Positions 8,634 through 19,260 of a DNA stretch of 64,000 nt are shown piece by piece. The stretch covers positions 372,001 to 436,000 of the forward strand of contig NZ_JWLK01000001.1 of NCBI RefSeq assembly GCF_000814005.1, written 5' to 3'. The stretch comes from Ruegeria sp. ANG-S4. Its GTDB lineage: Bacteria > Pseudomonadota > Alphaproteobacteria > Rhodobacterales > Rhodobacteraceae. Position numbers and translations under genes: made by a program. Numbering within the stretch: position 1 is the stretch's first letter; each line of letters begins with the position of its first letter. A model generated the notes under the pieces. That model saw only the letters and a list, made by a program, of their open reading frames with translations, ran no database searches and had not been told where the DNA came from.

Positions 8634-10649
8634 ATGACCAATCCGATCCTGTCCGACTGGACCACCCGGTTCGAAATTGCGCCCTTTGCCAAGATTGATG
8701 ACGAGGATTTTGCACCTGCTTTAGAGCAGGCGATGCAAGCGCATAACGCTGAAATCGAAGCAATCGCATCTGCCGCAGACGCGCCGAGTTTTGCCAACAC
8801 GATCGAGGCGCTCGAGGCCGCTGGCGAACTGATGGACAAAGTGCTGTCTGTCTTTTTCACCGTCGCAGGAGCGGACAGCAATCCCAAGCGCGAAGAATTG
8901 CAGCGAGCGTTTTCGCCGAAACTCGCAGCGCATTATTCCGCCATCTCGTCAAACAAGAACTTGTTTCAGCGTGTGGCTGACCTGTGGGAACGCCGCGAAG
9001 AACTGGGTCTGACCGAAGAACAGTTGCGCGTCTTGATGTTGACACATCGCGGATTTGTCCGAGCAGGTGCCGCGCTGCAAGGCGAAGCTGACGCCCGCAT
9101 GCAAGAAATCAAAGCGCGTCTGGCGACACTGGGCACGTCATTCACGCAGAACTTGCTGGCGGATGAACGGGACTGGTTCATGGACTTGCGTGAAGACGAC
9201 CTGCAGGGTTTGCCGGAATTCGTTGTGAATGCGGCCCGTGCGGCGGGGGAGGAAAAGGATGCCGGTGGCCCTGTTGTGACCCTGTCACGATCCCTGATCG
9301 TTCCATTCCTTCAGTTCTCACCTCGGCGCGATCTGAGGGAGAAAGCCTATCGTGCATGGGCAGCGCGTGGGGCGAATGGTGGAGAAACCGACAACCGCGG
9401 GATTGCAGGCGAAATCCTCGCTCTTCGGGAAGAGCGGGCAAAGCTGTTGGGATACGAGAGTTTTGCAGACTTCAAACTCGAGACCGAAATGGCGCGAACA
9501 CCGGATCGGGTGCGCGACTTGCTGATGCAGGTCTGGGGTCCCGCGAAGGCGCGCGCGGATGCTGATGCCGACACGCTGACCGCGCGGATGCTGGAGGACG
9601 GTATCAACGGACCGCTGGAGGCGTGGGATTGGCGGTACTACGCAGAAAAGCGACGCAAGGCCGAACACGATCTGGATGAGGCCGAGCTGAAACCTTACCT
9701 GCAGTTGGACCGGATGATCGAAGCCGCATTCTCCTGTGCCGAACGTCTGTTCGGGCTGGAGTTTTCGCCGCTAGACGTTCCGCTGTATCATCCTGACTGC
9801 CGCGCTTGGGAGGTGACGCGCAACGGCCAGCACATCGCAGTCTTTATCGGAGACTATTTTGCGCGCGGTTCAAAAAGATCCGGTGCGTGGTGCAGTGCGA
9901 TGCGCAGTCAAGCCAAATTCCCTCGGCAACAGGCGCCCATCGTCATCAACGTTTGCAATTTTGCCAAGGGCGATCCAGCTCTGCTGTCCTATGACGATGC
10001 GCGGACACTGTTTCACGAGTTCGGCCATGCCCTGCACCAGATGTTGTCGGACGTGACATATGAAAGTATCTCTGGCACGTCCGTTGCGCGGGACTTTGTT
10101 GAACTGCCCAGCCAGCTTTACGAACACTGGCTGGAAGTGCCCGAGGTACTGGCCGAATTCGCAACACACGCTGAAACCGGCGAACCCATGCCGCAAGACA
10201 TGCTTGAGAAAGTGTTGCAAGCGGCCAATTTCGATCAGGGGTTTCAGACGGTGGAATATGTTGCCTCGGCCCTCGTTGATCTGGCATTCCATGATGGGGA
10301 TGCGCCCGATGACCCGATGGAGAAGCAAGCGCAGGTGCTGCGTGAAATCGGAATGCCGGCGGCCATTGGTATGCGCCACGCAACCCCGCATTTCGCACAT
10401 GTTTTCGCGGGCGACGGGTACAGCTCGGGCTATTACAGCTACATGTGGTCCGAAGTTATGGATGCGGATGCGTTCGCAGCCTTTGAAGAGGCCGGAGGTG
10501 CCTTTGATCCTGAACGCGCGAAAGCGCTTGAGGACAACATCCTGTCAACCGGCGGGTCTCGTGAGGCGGAGGAGCTGTACCTGGCGTTCCGCGGCCGTCT
10601 GCCGGGCGTCGAGGCGCTGTTGAAAGGCCGCGGTCTGATCGCGGCCTGA
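8634..10649 (+). CDS. M3 family zinc oligopeptidase (Dcp/PrlC-like)
   Basis: A 671-residue M3 metallopeptidase, the usual length for peptidyl-dipeptidase Dcp and oligopeptidase A. The catalytic HExxH is in LFHEFGHALHQM near residues 460-464. The third zinc ligand is the Glu of FVELPSQLYEHW about 26 residues later. The substrate-binding loop GDGYSSGYYSYMWSEV is near the C-terminus. No signal peptide is visible, so it is probably cytoplasmic and trims peptides released by larger proteases. The last codons form a GGCCGCG/CGCGGCC hairpin and its TGA abuts the stop of the convergent ghrA gene with no spacer. Confidence 0.92.
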   Translation: MTNPILSDWTTRFEIAPFAKIDDEDFAPALEQAMQAHNAEIEAIASAADAPSFANTIEALEAAGELMDKVLSVFFTVAGADSNPKREELQRAFSPKLAAHYSAISSNKNLFQRVADLWERREELGLTEEQLRVLMLTHRGFVRAGAALQGEADARMQEIKARLATLGTSFTQNLLADERDWFMDLREDDLQGLPEFVVNAARAAGEEKDAGGPVVTLSRSLIVPFLQFSPRRDLREKAYRAWAARGANGGETDNRGIAGEILALREERAKLLGYESFADFKLETEMARTPDRVRDLLMQVWGPAKARADADADTLTARMLEDGINGPLEAWDWRYYAEKRRKAEHDLDEAELKPYLQLDRMIEAAFSCAERLFGLEFSPLDVPLYHPDCRAWEVTRNGQHIAVFIGDYFARGSKRSGAWCSAMRSQAKFPRQQAPIVINVCNFAKGDPALLSYDDARTLFHEFGHALHQMLSDVTYESISGTSVARDFVELPSQLYEHWLEVPEVLAEFATHAETGEPMPQDMLEKVLQAANFDQGFQTVEYVASALVDLAFHDGDAPDDPMEKQAQVLREIGMPAAIGMRHATPHFAHVFAGDGYSSGYYSYMWSEVMDADAFAAFEEAGGAFDPERAKALEDNILSTGGSREAEELYLAFRGRLPGVEALLKGRGLIAA

Positions 10650-11582
10650 TCAGTATCCGAGTTCTCGGTCAACCAGATGCAGGAACGGTTCGTCAGCTTC
10701 CCCGCGTCTGATGTTGTCACAAATGACCTGCGCTGCTGTTGCAGGGCGGGTTTCGGACGCAATATGGGGCGTGACTGTGACCTTGGGATGGGCCCAATAC
10801 GGATGATGCACCGGCAAGGGCTCGACCCGGAACACGTCCAAAGTTGCGTGCCCGATCCGGCCAGAGTTCAAAGCGTCCAACAAGGCGTCGTCGTCGATCA
10901 GAGGTCCACGACCGGGGTTTACGATGCGCGCGCCCTCGGGCAGCAAGGCAAGCGTGTCGGCGTTCAATATGTTCGTGGTCGCGGCTGTATCGGGCAGCAG
11001 CAGCACAAGGATCTCAGCCTGCGCGAGCGCCTGTTGCAGACCATCGGCACCGCTCAGACATGTGACACCGGCAATGTCCTTTCGCGTCCGGCTCCAACCT
11101 GTGACGTTGAAGCCCAGCGTTACCAAGGCGCGTGCGGCTGCCTCGCCCAATGCGCCCAACCCAAGGATGCAAACGTTGCGCTCTGACGCCAGCGGGGGCG
11201 CGATTTGTGCCCATGTCCCATCCTGCTTGGTGATATGGGTGTCCATACCCAGGTGATAGCGCAGCACGTGTCCCACCACCCACTCGGTCATGCCCTGCGC
11301 AAGCCCGTCATCCACCATGCGCGCCAGCGGTACTTTCAAAGTCGGGTTGCCTGCAATCGTCTCGACACCGGCCCACATGCTGAGCACGGCTTTCAGGCGC
11401 GAGTACGGTGTGAAATCAGTCAGTCCGCCGGTCGGAGCATAGACGATATAATCGACGTCTTCTGGCGTGATATCTGTGGCAAGATGAAACTCCAGCCCCG
11501 CATCCTGCAAGCCCCGCGAGAGCAGTGGTTCATAGACCGGCCACAATTTGGGCCGTGCTGAAAACAGGATGTTCACGGGCAT
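10650..11582 (-). CDS. ghrA: Glyoxylate/hydroxypyruvate reductase A
   Basis: A 310-residue D-isomer-specific 2-hydroxyacid dehydrogenase of the GhrA subgroup, reducing glyoxylate and hydroxypyruvate with NAD(P)H. The Rossmann loop is ILGLGALGEAAARALVTLGF. Later come LLLLPDTAATTNIL, IVNPGRGPLIDDDALLDAL and the catalytic His in VTVTPHIASETRP, with Arg/Glu partners in their expected blocks. MWAGVETI matches GhrA rather than PdxB- or SerA-type enzymes. The ATG gives MPVNILFSARPKLW. It lies just downstream of rodA with 15 bases between and may be read from the same transcript. Confidence 0.9.
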   Translation of the reverse strand: MPVNILFSARPKLWPVYEPLLSRGLQDAGLEFHLATDITPEDVDYIVYAPTGGLTDFTPYSRLKAVLSMWAGVETIAGNPTLKVPLARMVDDGLAQGMTEWVVGHVLRYHLGMDTHITKQDGTWAQIAPPLASERNVCILGLGALGEAAARALVTLGFNVTGWSRTRKDIAGVTCLSGADGLQQALAQAEILVLLLPDTAATTNILNADTLALLPEGARIVNPGRGPLIDDDALLDALNSGRIGHATLDVFRVEPLPVHHPYWAHPKVTVTPHIASETRPATAAQVICDNIRRGEADEPFLHLVDRELGY

Positions 11583-11597
11583 GCAGTACCTTTCGGA

Positions 11598-12737
11598 TCA
11601 ACGGGGGCGGTGGATATGTGCGCTTTGGACAATTCCGAAGGCGGCCATAAGAACCAACATTGCGGACCCGCCATAGCTGACCATCGGTAGTGGAACACCC
11701 ACGACCGGCGCCAGCCCCATCACCATCGACATGTTGACGGCAAAGAACAGGAAAAAGTTGAGCGCGATGCCCAGCGTCACCAGAGACGAGAAACGGTCCT
11801 TGGTGGAAAGTGCCGTCACCATGCAGAACACAAGGATCAGACCATAAAGGATCAATAGAGTGATCCCGCCAACAAACCCGAACTCTTCGGCGAGAGTGGT
11901 GAAGATGAAATCGGTATGCTTTTCCGGAAGGAAGTTGAGACGCGACTGCGTTCCCTCCATGAACCCGCGCCCGTTCCATCCGCCCGAGCCAAGTGCGATC
12001 TTGGATTGGGTGATGTGATAGCCAGCGCCCAAAGGATCTGTCGAAGGATCCAGAAAGGTGTCGATCCGGCGGAACTGATAGTCTTTCAGCAACTGCCAAT
12101 CCGTGCCGCGGCTTTGGAACACTGTGGTGACCAACCCAATACCCGCCGCAATAACGGCGGCAAAATAGGCCCAGTGAACACCGGCCAGAAACATCAGGCC
12201 ACCCCCGGCCGCGAGTAGCAGGATCGACGTTCCAAGGTCGGGTTGGCGCAGGACCATGAATGTCGGGATAAGGATCAGCACGACCGGAACGATCACCCAA
12301 AGCGGGCGCGAGGTCTTATGGGCCGGCAACCAATCGTAATAGGCCGCCAAAAGCATTACCAACGTGACTTTCATCAGTTCCGAGGGTTGCAGCCGCATGA
12401 AACCCAGATCAATCCAGCGCTGCGCGCCCATGCCTACGGTTCCGACCAACTCCACCAGGATCAGCAAGCCGATTGAGGCGAGGTAAGCCAGAACTGACAT
12501 ATTGCGCCAGAACCAGATGGGAACCACCGCGATAATGAACATGGCTGCCAATCCCAGGCCGAACCGTTCCATCTGCGGCTCAGCCCACGGGGTCCATGAT
12601 CCGCCCGCCACCGAATAGAGCATCAGGAAACCGGCGCTGGCCACGCTGATCAGCAGCAGGGTCAACGGCCAGTTCATATACAGAACCTTGCGGAATCCCG
12701 ACGGCGTGGATTTTACGGCATATTCAAGATAGCTCAT
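11598..12737 (-). CDS. rodA: Rod shape-determining protein RodA (SEDS glycosyltransferase)
   Basis: A 379-residue polytopic SEDS protein with about ten hydrophobic segments, the glycan polymerase of the elongasome. Family blocks include RWIDLGFMRLQPSELMKVTLV, the DYQFRRIDTFLDPSTDPLGAGYH stretch, the IALGSGGWNGRGFMEGTQS loop and FLPEKHTDFIFTTLAEEFGF, and near the C-terminus LPMVSYGGSAML. It is the last gene of the mre/mrd set, and its ATG overlaps the stop of the PBP2 gene by 4 bases. RodA works as a pair with PBP2, so this coupling fits. Confidence 0.96.
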   Translation of the reverse strand: MSYLEYAVKSTPSGFRKVLYMNWPLTLLLISVASAGFLMLYSVAGGSWTPWAEPQMERFGLGLAAMFIIAVVPIWFWRNMSVLAYLASIGLLILVELVGTVGMGAQRWIDLGFMRLQPSELMKVTLVMLLAAYYDWLPAHKTSRPLWVIVPVVLILIPTFMVLRQPDLGTSILLLAAGGGLMFLAGVHWAYFAAVIAAGIGLVTTVFQSRGTDWQLLKDYQFRRIDTFLDPSTDPLGAGYHITQSKIALGSGGWNGRGFMEGTQSRLNFLPEKHTDFIFTTLAEEFGFVGGITLLILYGLILVFCMVTALSTKDRFSSLVTLGIALNFFLFFAVNMSMVMGLAPVVGVPLPMVSYGGSAMLVLMAAFGIVQSAHIHRPR

Positions 12738-14683
12738 GCGCGGTCCTTTTCGCTCGGACGCGCTTTGGGGCGACGGTCGCCTTCAAGTCTTTTCTGTTGT
12801 TCCTTGATGCGGTCGCGGTCGCCTGTCGGATACGCCTCGAGCGGGGGTGTGCCGTTGTACAGCGCCTGAAGCATGATGTCGCGCGCGACGGGGGCCGCGG
12901 CTTTCGAGCCACCGCCGCCGTGTTCCACCACCACGGCCACGGCGTATTTGGGATTGTCGTATGGCGCGAAGCTGACGAACAGCGCATGGTCGCGGCGCTC
13001 CCAGGGAAGGTCTTCGTTGCGGATCACGCCCGCCGCGCGCTCGGCCTTGGTGATGTTGCGAACCTGGCTGGTGCCGGTCTTTCCGGCCATGCGAAACTCA
13101 TCCGCAATTATGCGGCTGCGATAGGCTGTGCCGCGCCGGTCGTTCGACACTGAGAACATGGCCTTGCGGACCTGTTCAAGGTTGTAGGGATTGACGTCCA
13201 GAGCTTCGCCAGCTCTGGACGGTTGTTCGACCCCATTCACCGACCGGACCAGCCGCGGCGATACTGCGCGCCCGGTTGCAAGGCGGGCGGTCATAACGGC
13301 CAGCTGAAGCGGCGAGGCCAACATGAACCCTTGCCCGATCGACGCGTTTGCGGTGTCGCCGACCAACCAGTCCTGACCATGTACGCGTTGTTTCCATTCC
13401 TGATTTGGGGCCAAACCAGCAGCAACAGCCGACATCGGGATGTCATGTTTGATCCCGAGGCCAAACTTGCGGGCCATCTCGGAAATCTTGTCGATACCGA
13501 CGCGCAGCGCTACATCGTAGTAGTAGACGTCGCAGCTGCGTTTCAGGGAAAGTCCAAGATCGACCGTCCCGTGCCCGCCCCGTTTCCAGCAATGGAAACG
13601 CCGGCTTCCAACCTTTAAGTGACCGGGGCAATAAACCGTGGTTCCGGGGCCGATAACGCCCGCTTCCAGCGCGGCCATCGCGGTGATCATCTTGAACGTT
13701 GATCCGGGCGGATAGGTGCCTTGCACCGTCTTATTGGCCAGAGGCCGGTAGTTGTCTTCCGTCAGCAAGCGGTAATCGGCGACCGAGATACCGCGCACGA
13801 ACAGGTTCGGGTCAAAGCTTGGGGCTGAACTGATCGCGCGGATATCACCCGTCTCGCAATCGATCACGACGGCTGCGGCGCTTTCGCCAGCCAGCCGGGC
13901 CTGCGCGTATTGCTGCAGGTCTGCGTCGACCGACAGTTGCAGATCCGCGCCAGCGGTGCCTTCCTGACGATCGAGTTCGCGCATCACGCGCCCCGTGGCG
14001 TTGACCTCGACCCGTTTTGCACCGGCTCTGCCACGCAAGTCGATCTCTTGTTTGGCCTCCAGTCCCACTTTGCCGATCTGGAACCTCGGGATGCGCAATA
14101 CAGGTTCTGGGTCTTCGATCTGACTGAGGTCGTAGTCACTGACCGGTCCGACATAGCCAACGACGTGGGCGAAATCCTCGTATCGAGGGTATTGCCGCGT
14201 CATTCCGACTTCGGGCGTGACACCGGGCAAGGCGGGTGCGTTGACGGCGACCTTGGAGATATCTTCCCAAGTCACCTGATCCGCCAGTGTGACAGGCAGG
14301 AACGGAGCGGATCGACGCATCTCGGTCTTTGCGCGTTCGATTTCGTCTTTGGTCAATGGGATGATTTCGGACAGTTTGGCGATAACCTTGTCGATATCGC
14401 CTGCATCCTCGCGCACGATCACGATGCGGTATGAGGGTGAATTTTGCCCGATGATCTGCCCGCTGCGGTCGTAGATGCGCCCTCTGGTTGGCGGGATCAA
14501 ACGGATGTTGATGCGGTTTTCTTCGGCCAACAGGCGGTATTCATCGGCTTGGTCAACCTGCATGAAACGCATTCGCGCGGCGAGTCCGCCCACAAAAGCT
14601 GCCTGCAGCCCGCCGAGGATCAATGCGCGGCGCGGCAGGCGCTTATAGGCAAGACCCTGAGTTTTGGGCTGGCGAGGCTTCAT
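12734..14683 (-). CDS. mrdA: Penicillin-binding protein 2, elongation transpeptidase
   Basis: A 649-residue class B PBP. An N-terminal membrane anchor (about residues 18-40, RRALILGGLQAAFVGGLAARM) precedes the pedestal domain with LIPPTRGRIYDRSG. The transpeptidase domain has the active-site Ser in PPGSTFKMI near residue 328, SCDVYYYDVA as second motif, and AGKTGTSQV near 535. It cross-links peptidoglycan during lateral growth together with RodA. It overlaps mreD upstream and rodA downstream by 4 bases each. The C-terminal ~40 residues are charged (DRIKEQQKRLEGDRRPKARPSEKDRA in part), probably disordered. Confidence 0.96.
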   Translation of the reverse strand: MKPRQPKTQGLAYKRLPRRALILGGLQAAFVGGLAARMRFMQVDQADEYRLLAEENRINIRLIPPTRGRIYDRSGQIIGQNSPSYRIVIVREDAGDIDKVIAKLSEIIPLTKDEIERAKTEMRRSAPFLPVTLADQVTWEDISKVAVNAPALPGVTPEVGMTRQYPRYEDFAHVVGYVGPVSDYDLSQIEDPEPVLRIPRFQIGKVGLEAKQEIDLRGRAGAKRVEVNATGRVMRELDRQEGTAGADLQLSVDADLQQYAQARLAGESAAAVVIDCETGDIRAISSAPSFDPNLFVRGISVADYRLLTEDNYRPLANKTVQGTYPPGSTFKMITAMAALEAGVIGPGTTVYCPGHLKVGSRRFHCWKRGGHGTVDLGLSLKRSCDVYYYDVALRVGIDKISEMARKFGLGIKHDIPMSAVAAGLAPNQEWKQRVHGQDWLVGDTANASIGQGFMLASPLQLAVMTARLATGRAVSPRLVRSVNGVEQPSRAGEALDVNPYNLEQVRKAMFSVSNDRRGTAYRSRIIADEFRMAGKTGTSQVRNITKAERAAGVIRNEDLPWERRDHALFVSFAPYDNPKYAVAVVVEHGGGGSKAAAPVARDIMLQALYNGTPPLEAYPTGDRDRIKEQQKRLEGDRRPKARPSEKDRA

Positions 14684-15216
14684 GTCCGGGCTCCGGCAGT
14701 TGTGGTTTCAGTAACCGAGACACGCCTGACCCCGAATGCAGCTTGGCTGAGCAGGACAATCGCGGGATAGATCGCAATCGTGACGACAACCTGTATCGCT
14801 GTCCGGGACATCACGGCCTGTTGTACGGACAGAATACCCAGAATCAGGCCATTCAGAACAAAAATTGCGGTGATAACTGCGGCGACAGATGTCCATTCGG
14901 CCACGAACCCTGCATCACGCATACCCGGCGCAGCCGAACGCAGGTAAGCGGCCCCCAACACCACGAGCGCGGCCAACAGACCGGGGGGGCGTTGAAGCAA
15001 AAGATCGGCCATCAACATAACGGCTGCGATGCTGAGGATCGGGACATACTCGGGCCGACGCAGGACCCAAGCGAAGGTCACCGCGACAAGCAGGTCAGGA
15101 AAGGGAAAACGATCCGGTTGGGTGTCCAGCGGCAAAAGGTGCAGGAACAACACAAAGACGGCCAAGAAAACGTACAACCCACGCTTGATCCACAGGTTCG
15201 AAGGCGACCTATCCAT
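14680..15216 (-). CDS. mreD: Rod shape-determining protein MreD
   Basis: A 178-residue inner-membrane protein with about five or six hydrophobic segments (for example GLYVFLAVFVLFLHLLPL and AVITAIFVLNGLILGIL). MreD sequences are poorly conserved, and identification rests on the topology, the size and its place between mreC and mrdA. The 5' end overlaps mreC by 8 bases and the 3' end overlaps mrdA by 4. It bridges MreC to the RodA-PBP2 synthase in the elongasome. Confidence 0.88.
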   Translation of the reverse strand: MDRSPSNLWIKRGLYVFLAVFVLFLHLLPLDTQPDRFPFPDLLVAVTFAWVLRRPEYVPILSIAAVMLMADLLLQRPPGLLAALVVLGAAYLRSAAPGMRDAGFVAEWTSVAAVITAIFVLNGLILGILSVQQAVMSRTAIQVVVTIAIYPAIVLLSQAAFGVRRVSVTETTTAGART

Positions 15217-16111
15217 CGCTGGCCTCCGGCGTCGTCAGGGCCGCCTCGGGGCGTTTTGGACCTACGATGCCGCCTGGGTCGCGGATTGTCGGTGCAGACT
15301 GGAACCGCAAAACGCGCAGGAATTCCAACCGTTCGAAATCGGCGGAAAGCCGGACCCGAAGCCTGCCGCCCGGATCAGCGGCAATCTGGCCAATCAGCAA
15401 TCCACCGGGAAAGACGCCGCCGTCACCCGATGTGATAACCCGGTCTCCGGGTCGCACAAGCTCGCGGTTTTCCAGAAATTCCACGGCAGGCGTTGGGGTG
15501 TTGTCCCCTGTGATCAATGCCGTTTGGCCCGACGGTTGTATTGTGGCCGGAATGGCGCTGGATGCATCGGTCAACAGGATCACCCGAGCGGTATCCGGCC
15601 CGACGCCAGAAATGCGGCCCACGACTCCGATCCCGTCCATAGTGGCCCAACCATCAACGATGCCATCCCTTTCGCCCACATTCAGCAGCACCGATTGCCG
15701 GAACGGCGACCCGCTGTCGGCCATTACCACGCCGGTGATGTATGTCAGTCGGGCATCCAGACGAACGTTGTTCAAATCCAGTAGCCGGGCGTTTTCCTGT
15801 TCGAGTTGCAGGGCCGCTTCTTTCCAGGCGCGCATCAGACGCAATTCGCTGCGCAACTCCTGATTTTGTTCGCTGAGGCGTTGGTAGCTTTGGAAATCGC
15901 GCGCCAGGTTGACGGTTGCTGTGACCGGAACCATCGCCCATTCCATCGACGGCACAACGGTGTCCACCACTTGTGCGCGAAAGCGTTCGACCCTCGGGCT
16001 GTCGATGCGCCAAACGATGAAAATACCAAGCAGGCACAGCACAACGATCCCCAGCAACAGGCGGCGCAGAGGGGTTGTGTATTCGTCGCGCTGTGATCGG
16101 TCTTTTGCCAC
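15209..16111 (-). CDS. mreC: Rod shape-determining protein MreC
   Basis: A 300-residue bitopic protein. After a charged N-terminus comes one membrane segment (LLLGIVVLCLLGIFIVWRI, about residues 18-36). A coiled coil follows (SYQRLSEQNQELRSELRLMRAWKEAALQLEQENARLLDL, about 74-113). The periplasmic beta-barrel region has GVVGRISGVGPDTARVILLTD and GDRVITSGDGGVFPGGLLIG. The last ~35 residues are low-complexity. MreC connects MreB filaments to the periplasmic PBP2-RodA machine. The gene follows mreB by 61 bases. Confidence 0.94.
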   Translation of the reverse strand: MAKDRSQRDEYTTPLRRLLLGIVVLCLLGIFIVWRIDSPRVERFRAQVVDTVVPSMEWAMVPVTATVNLARDFQSYQRLSEQNQELRSELRLMRAWKEAALQLEQENARLLDLNNVRLDARLTYITGVVMADSGSPFRQSVLLNVGERDGIVDGWATMDGIGVVGRISGVGPDTARVILLTDASSAIPATIQPSGQTALITGDNTPTPAVEFLENRELVRPGDRVITSGDGGVFPGGLLIGQIAADPGGRLRVRLSADFERLEFLRVLRFQSAPTIRDPGGIVGPKRPEAALTTPEASDG

Positions 16112-16172
16112 AGGTAACCTTCCCGTGCTGCTCGCGTCCGATGATCGACCCTCAGCTCAGAGGGTGCGCGCC

Positions 16173-17240
<1,068 letters not shown>

Positions 17241-17374
17241 TCAGTTTTCTACTGCCCGCGACTCGACGGTTCCGGGACGGATGACTTATAGGGTGCCAAC
17301 TCGCCCGGTAAAAGGGCTGATTCCGCGACAATCAGCACCTTTTCGCCTCATTGGTAGGGACTTTAGAAGGCAAA

Positions 17375-18166
17375 ATGCTCTCATATCAACACATTTACCA
17401 CGCCGGGAATCTGGCTGATGTACAAAAGCACGCAATATTGGCGGAAACGCTGGCTTACCTGACCCAAAAAGACAAACCGCTGACATATGTTGAGACGCAT
17501 TCGGGGCGCGGGCTTTACCATCTGGACTCGGACGAGGCCATGCGGACCGGGGAAGCAGCGGCAGGGATAGAGCGCGCTATGGTTGAGGGATGGTTTGATG
17601 CTGATCACCCGCTAAATGTGGCCATTTCCAAGGTCAGGGCCAGGTTTGGCGATGCAGCATATCCCGGATCGCCGCTTATCGCCGCAAACCTGTTGCGTCC
17701 GCAGGACAAGCTGCATCTGGCCGAATTGCACCCGAAGGAATATCGCGCCCTCAGGGATACCCTGAAAACCGACAGTGCCCGAACCTACAAACAGGATGGG
17801 TTCGAGTTGGCTCAATCCTTGCTCCCGCCGACACCCCGCCGTGGCGTTTTGCTGATCGACCCAAGCTATGAAGTAAAGGCAGATTATGACCGTATACCGG
17901 GCATCATCGGGTCCTTGCATCGCAAATGGAATGTCGGGGTTGTCGCGCTGTGGTATCCGATCCTGTCAAATGGTCGGCACACGGCTATGCGCGACTCTTT
18001 GGTCAAGCGTCAGTTTCCCAAAACCCTTCATCACGAGGTGCATTTTCCTGCTGCGCGAGAGGGGCACGGGATGGTTGGTTCTGGAATGTTCATCATAAAC
18101 GCTCCATTCGGTCTGAGTGAGACCACGCGTAAACTGGATGACTTGTTTGCAAGACTGACAGGTTAG
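17375..18166 (+). CDS. rlmJ: 23S rRNA (adenine(2030)-N(6))-methyltransferase RlmJ
   Basis: A 263-residue RlmJ (formerly YhiR/ComJ), which methylates A2030 of 23S rRNA with S-adenosylmethionine. The N-terminus MLSYQHIYHAGNLADVQKH is diagnostic of the family. Other blocks are THSGRGLYHLDS, the LHPKEY region and the catalytic DPSYEVKADYD, with VALWYPI and HGMVGSGMFIINAPFG towards the end. I chose the ATG at 17375 over an upstream alternative because the family begins at MLSYQH. AGAAGG lies just upstream. It is divergent from mreB. Confidence 0.93.
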   Translation: MLSYQHIYHAGNLADVQKHAILAETLAYLTQKDKPLTYVETHSGRGLYHLDSDEAMRTGEAAAGIERAMVEGWFDADHPLNVAISKVRARFGDAAYPGSPLIAANLLRPQDKLHLAELHPKEYRALRDTLKTDSARTYKQDGFELAQSLLPPTPRRGVLLIDPSYEVKADYDRIPGIIGSLHRKWNVGVVALWYPILSNGRHTAMRDSLVKRQFPKTLHHEVHFPAAREGHGMVGSGMFIINAPFGLSETTRKLDDLFARLTG

Positions 18167-18314
18167 ATTCCCCATATTCAATAAGACGCTTTGGTCAATA
18201 ATTCTGGCGCCAAAGAAGTTAGGAAAAACAACAGTTTGTTGAGGGTTGCGGCGACTGCGTTCGCAGTGTCCAAAATTTCGCATCTTGAAAGTCTGGCACG
18301 GATTTGTAAGTAAA

Positions 18315-18330
18315 TTGTCATAAGTGACAA
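18315..18330. promoter_or_regulatory. Perfect palindrome before the sterol desaturase gene (possible operator)
   Basis: TTGTCATAAGTGACAA is a perfect 6-4-6 inverted repeat lying 16-31 bases before the start codon at 18346, directly upstream of the AAAAGGA ribosome site. Position and symmetry suggest a repressor operator or a short RNA hairpin over the translation start. The cognate regulator is unknown. Confidence 0.4.
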
Positions 18331-18345
18331 TAAAAGGATCCTTCG

Positions 18346-19245
18346 ATGGATTTCCTAAACCGCCACATCAGTGACTTTCACCTGAGTTACTGGGAAACGC
18401 TGATTGATGATTGGTTCTTCCTGTTTGCCCTGGCGTTTCTTGCGTTCGAAATGGCGCGCTATGCCATTGTCAGGAAACTGAATTGGCAGCTGGTCGGCGA
18501 CACGGTTACCAATTTCATTACGTTGGTGTTTTTCATCGGTATCAGCTTCGCACTGCTGGCCGGGTTCTACATCGGTGCATACGTCTGGGCTTATCAGTTC
18601 GCCGTGTTCGATATCCCCACGACCTGGGCGTCGTTCATCATTGTACTGATCCTCGCAGACCTTGCGTATTACTGGGAGCATCGGATTCTGCACCGGATCA
18701 ATTTCCTCTGGGCGACGCATTCGGTTCACCACAGTTCGCCGTTTTTCAACATTTCGGTCGCGTACCGTCATGGGCCGCTGGACGGTTTCTGGCCGGTGTT
18801 CTTTCACTTGCCGCTGGTGCTGCTGGGGTTCAACCCGTTCATGGTACTGGTTGCGGAATTATTCGTACAACTTTACCAGACCGCGCTGCACACCGAGGTC
18901 ATCAAAAAGCTGTGGCGACCGGTCGAGTATGTGTTCAACACCCCCTCGCACCATCGGGTCCATCACGGGTCGAACCCAAAATACCTCGACAAGAACTATG
19001 CCGGAATCCTGATCATCTGGGATCGCATGTTTGGCACGTTCGAAGAGGAAAACGAAGATGTCGTCTATGGGCTGGTCAAACCCATCGACTCGGTCAATCC
19101 CATTGTCGCCTTCCTGCATGGGTTTTCGCGCCTGTTTGGGGATGTTTGGACGATGCCGGGATTGCGAAACAAGTTGGGTGTCTTCTTTGGCCCGCCGGGC
19201 TGGCGACCAAAAGGTGAACGACATCACAAAGAACCCGCCGAATAG
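18346..19245 (+). CDS. Sterol desaturase / fatty acid hydroxylase superfamily membrane protein
   Basis: A 299-residue integral membrane protein with four or more hydrophobic segments in the first ~180 residues. The di-iron histidine boxes are present: HRILHR near residue 112, HSVHHSSPFFN near 127, and HHRVHHGSNPKYLD near 203. Members hydroxylate or desaturate sterols, sphingolipids, carotenoids or alkyl-glycerols with O2. The substrate cannot be told from sequence. The next gene (DUF2141) begins 15 bases later on the same strand and is probably co-transcribed. The upstream 180 bases hold a perfect palindrome and an AT-rich stretch. Confidence 0.88.
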   Translation: MDFLNRHISDFHLSYWETLIDDWFFLFALAFLAFEMARYAIVRKLNWQLVGDTVTNFITLVFFIGISFALLAGFYIGAYVWAYQFAVFDIPTTWASFIIVLILADLAYYWEHRILHRINFLWATHSVHHSSPFFNISVAYRHGPLDGFWPVFFHLPLVLLGFNPFMVLVAELFVQLYQTALHTEVIKKLWRPVEYVFNTPSHHRVHHGSNPKYLDKNYAGILIIWDRMFGTFEEENEDVVYGLVKPIDSVNPIVAFLHGFSRLFGDVWTMPGLRNKLGVFFGPPGWRPKGERHHKEPAE

Positions 19246-19260
19246 GAAGGAGCCAAAGGA

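Noticed and set aside
10626..10646. GGCCGCG/CGCGGCC hairpin at the end of the M3 peptidase gene as terminator
   Set aside because: It lies inside coding sequence with no T-tract after it on either strand, so termination is not supported.
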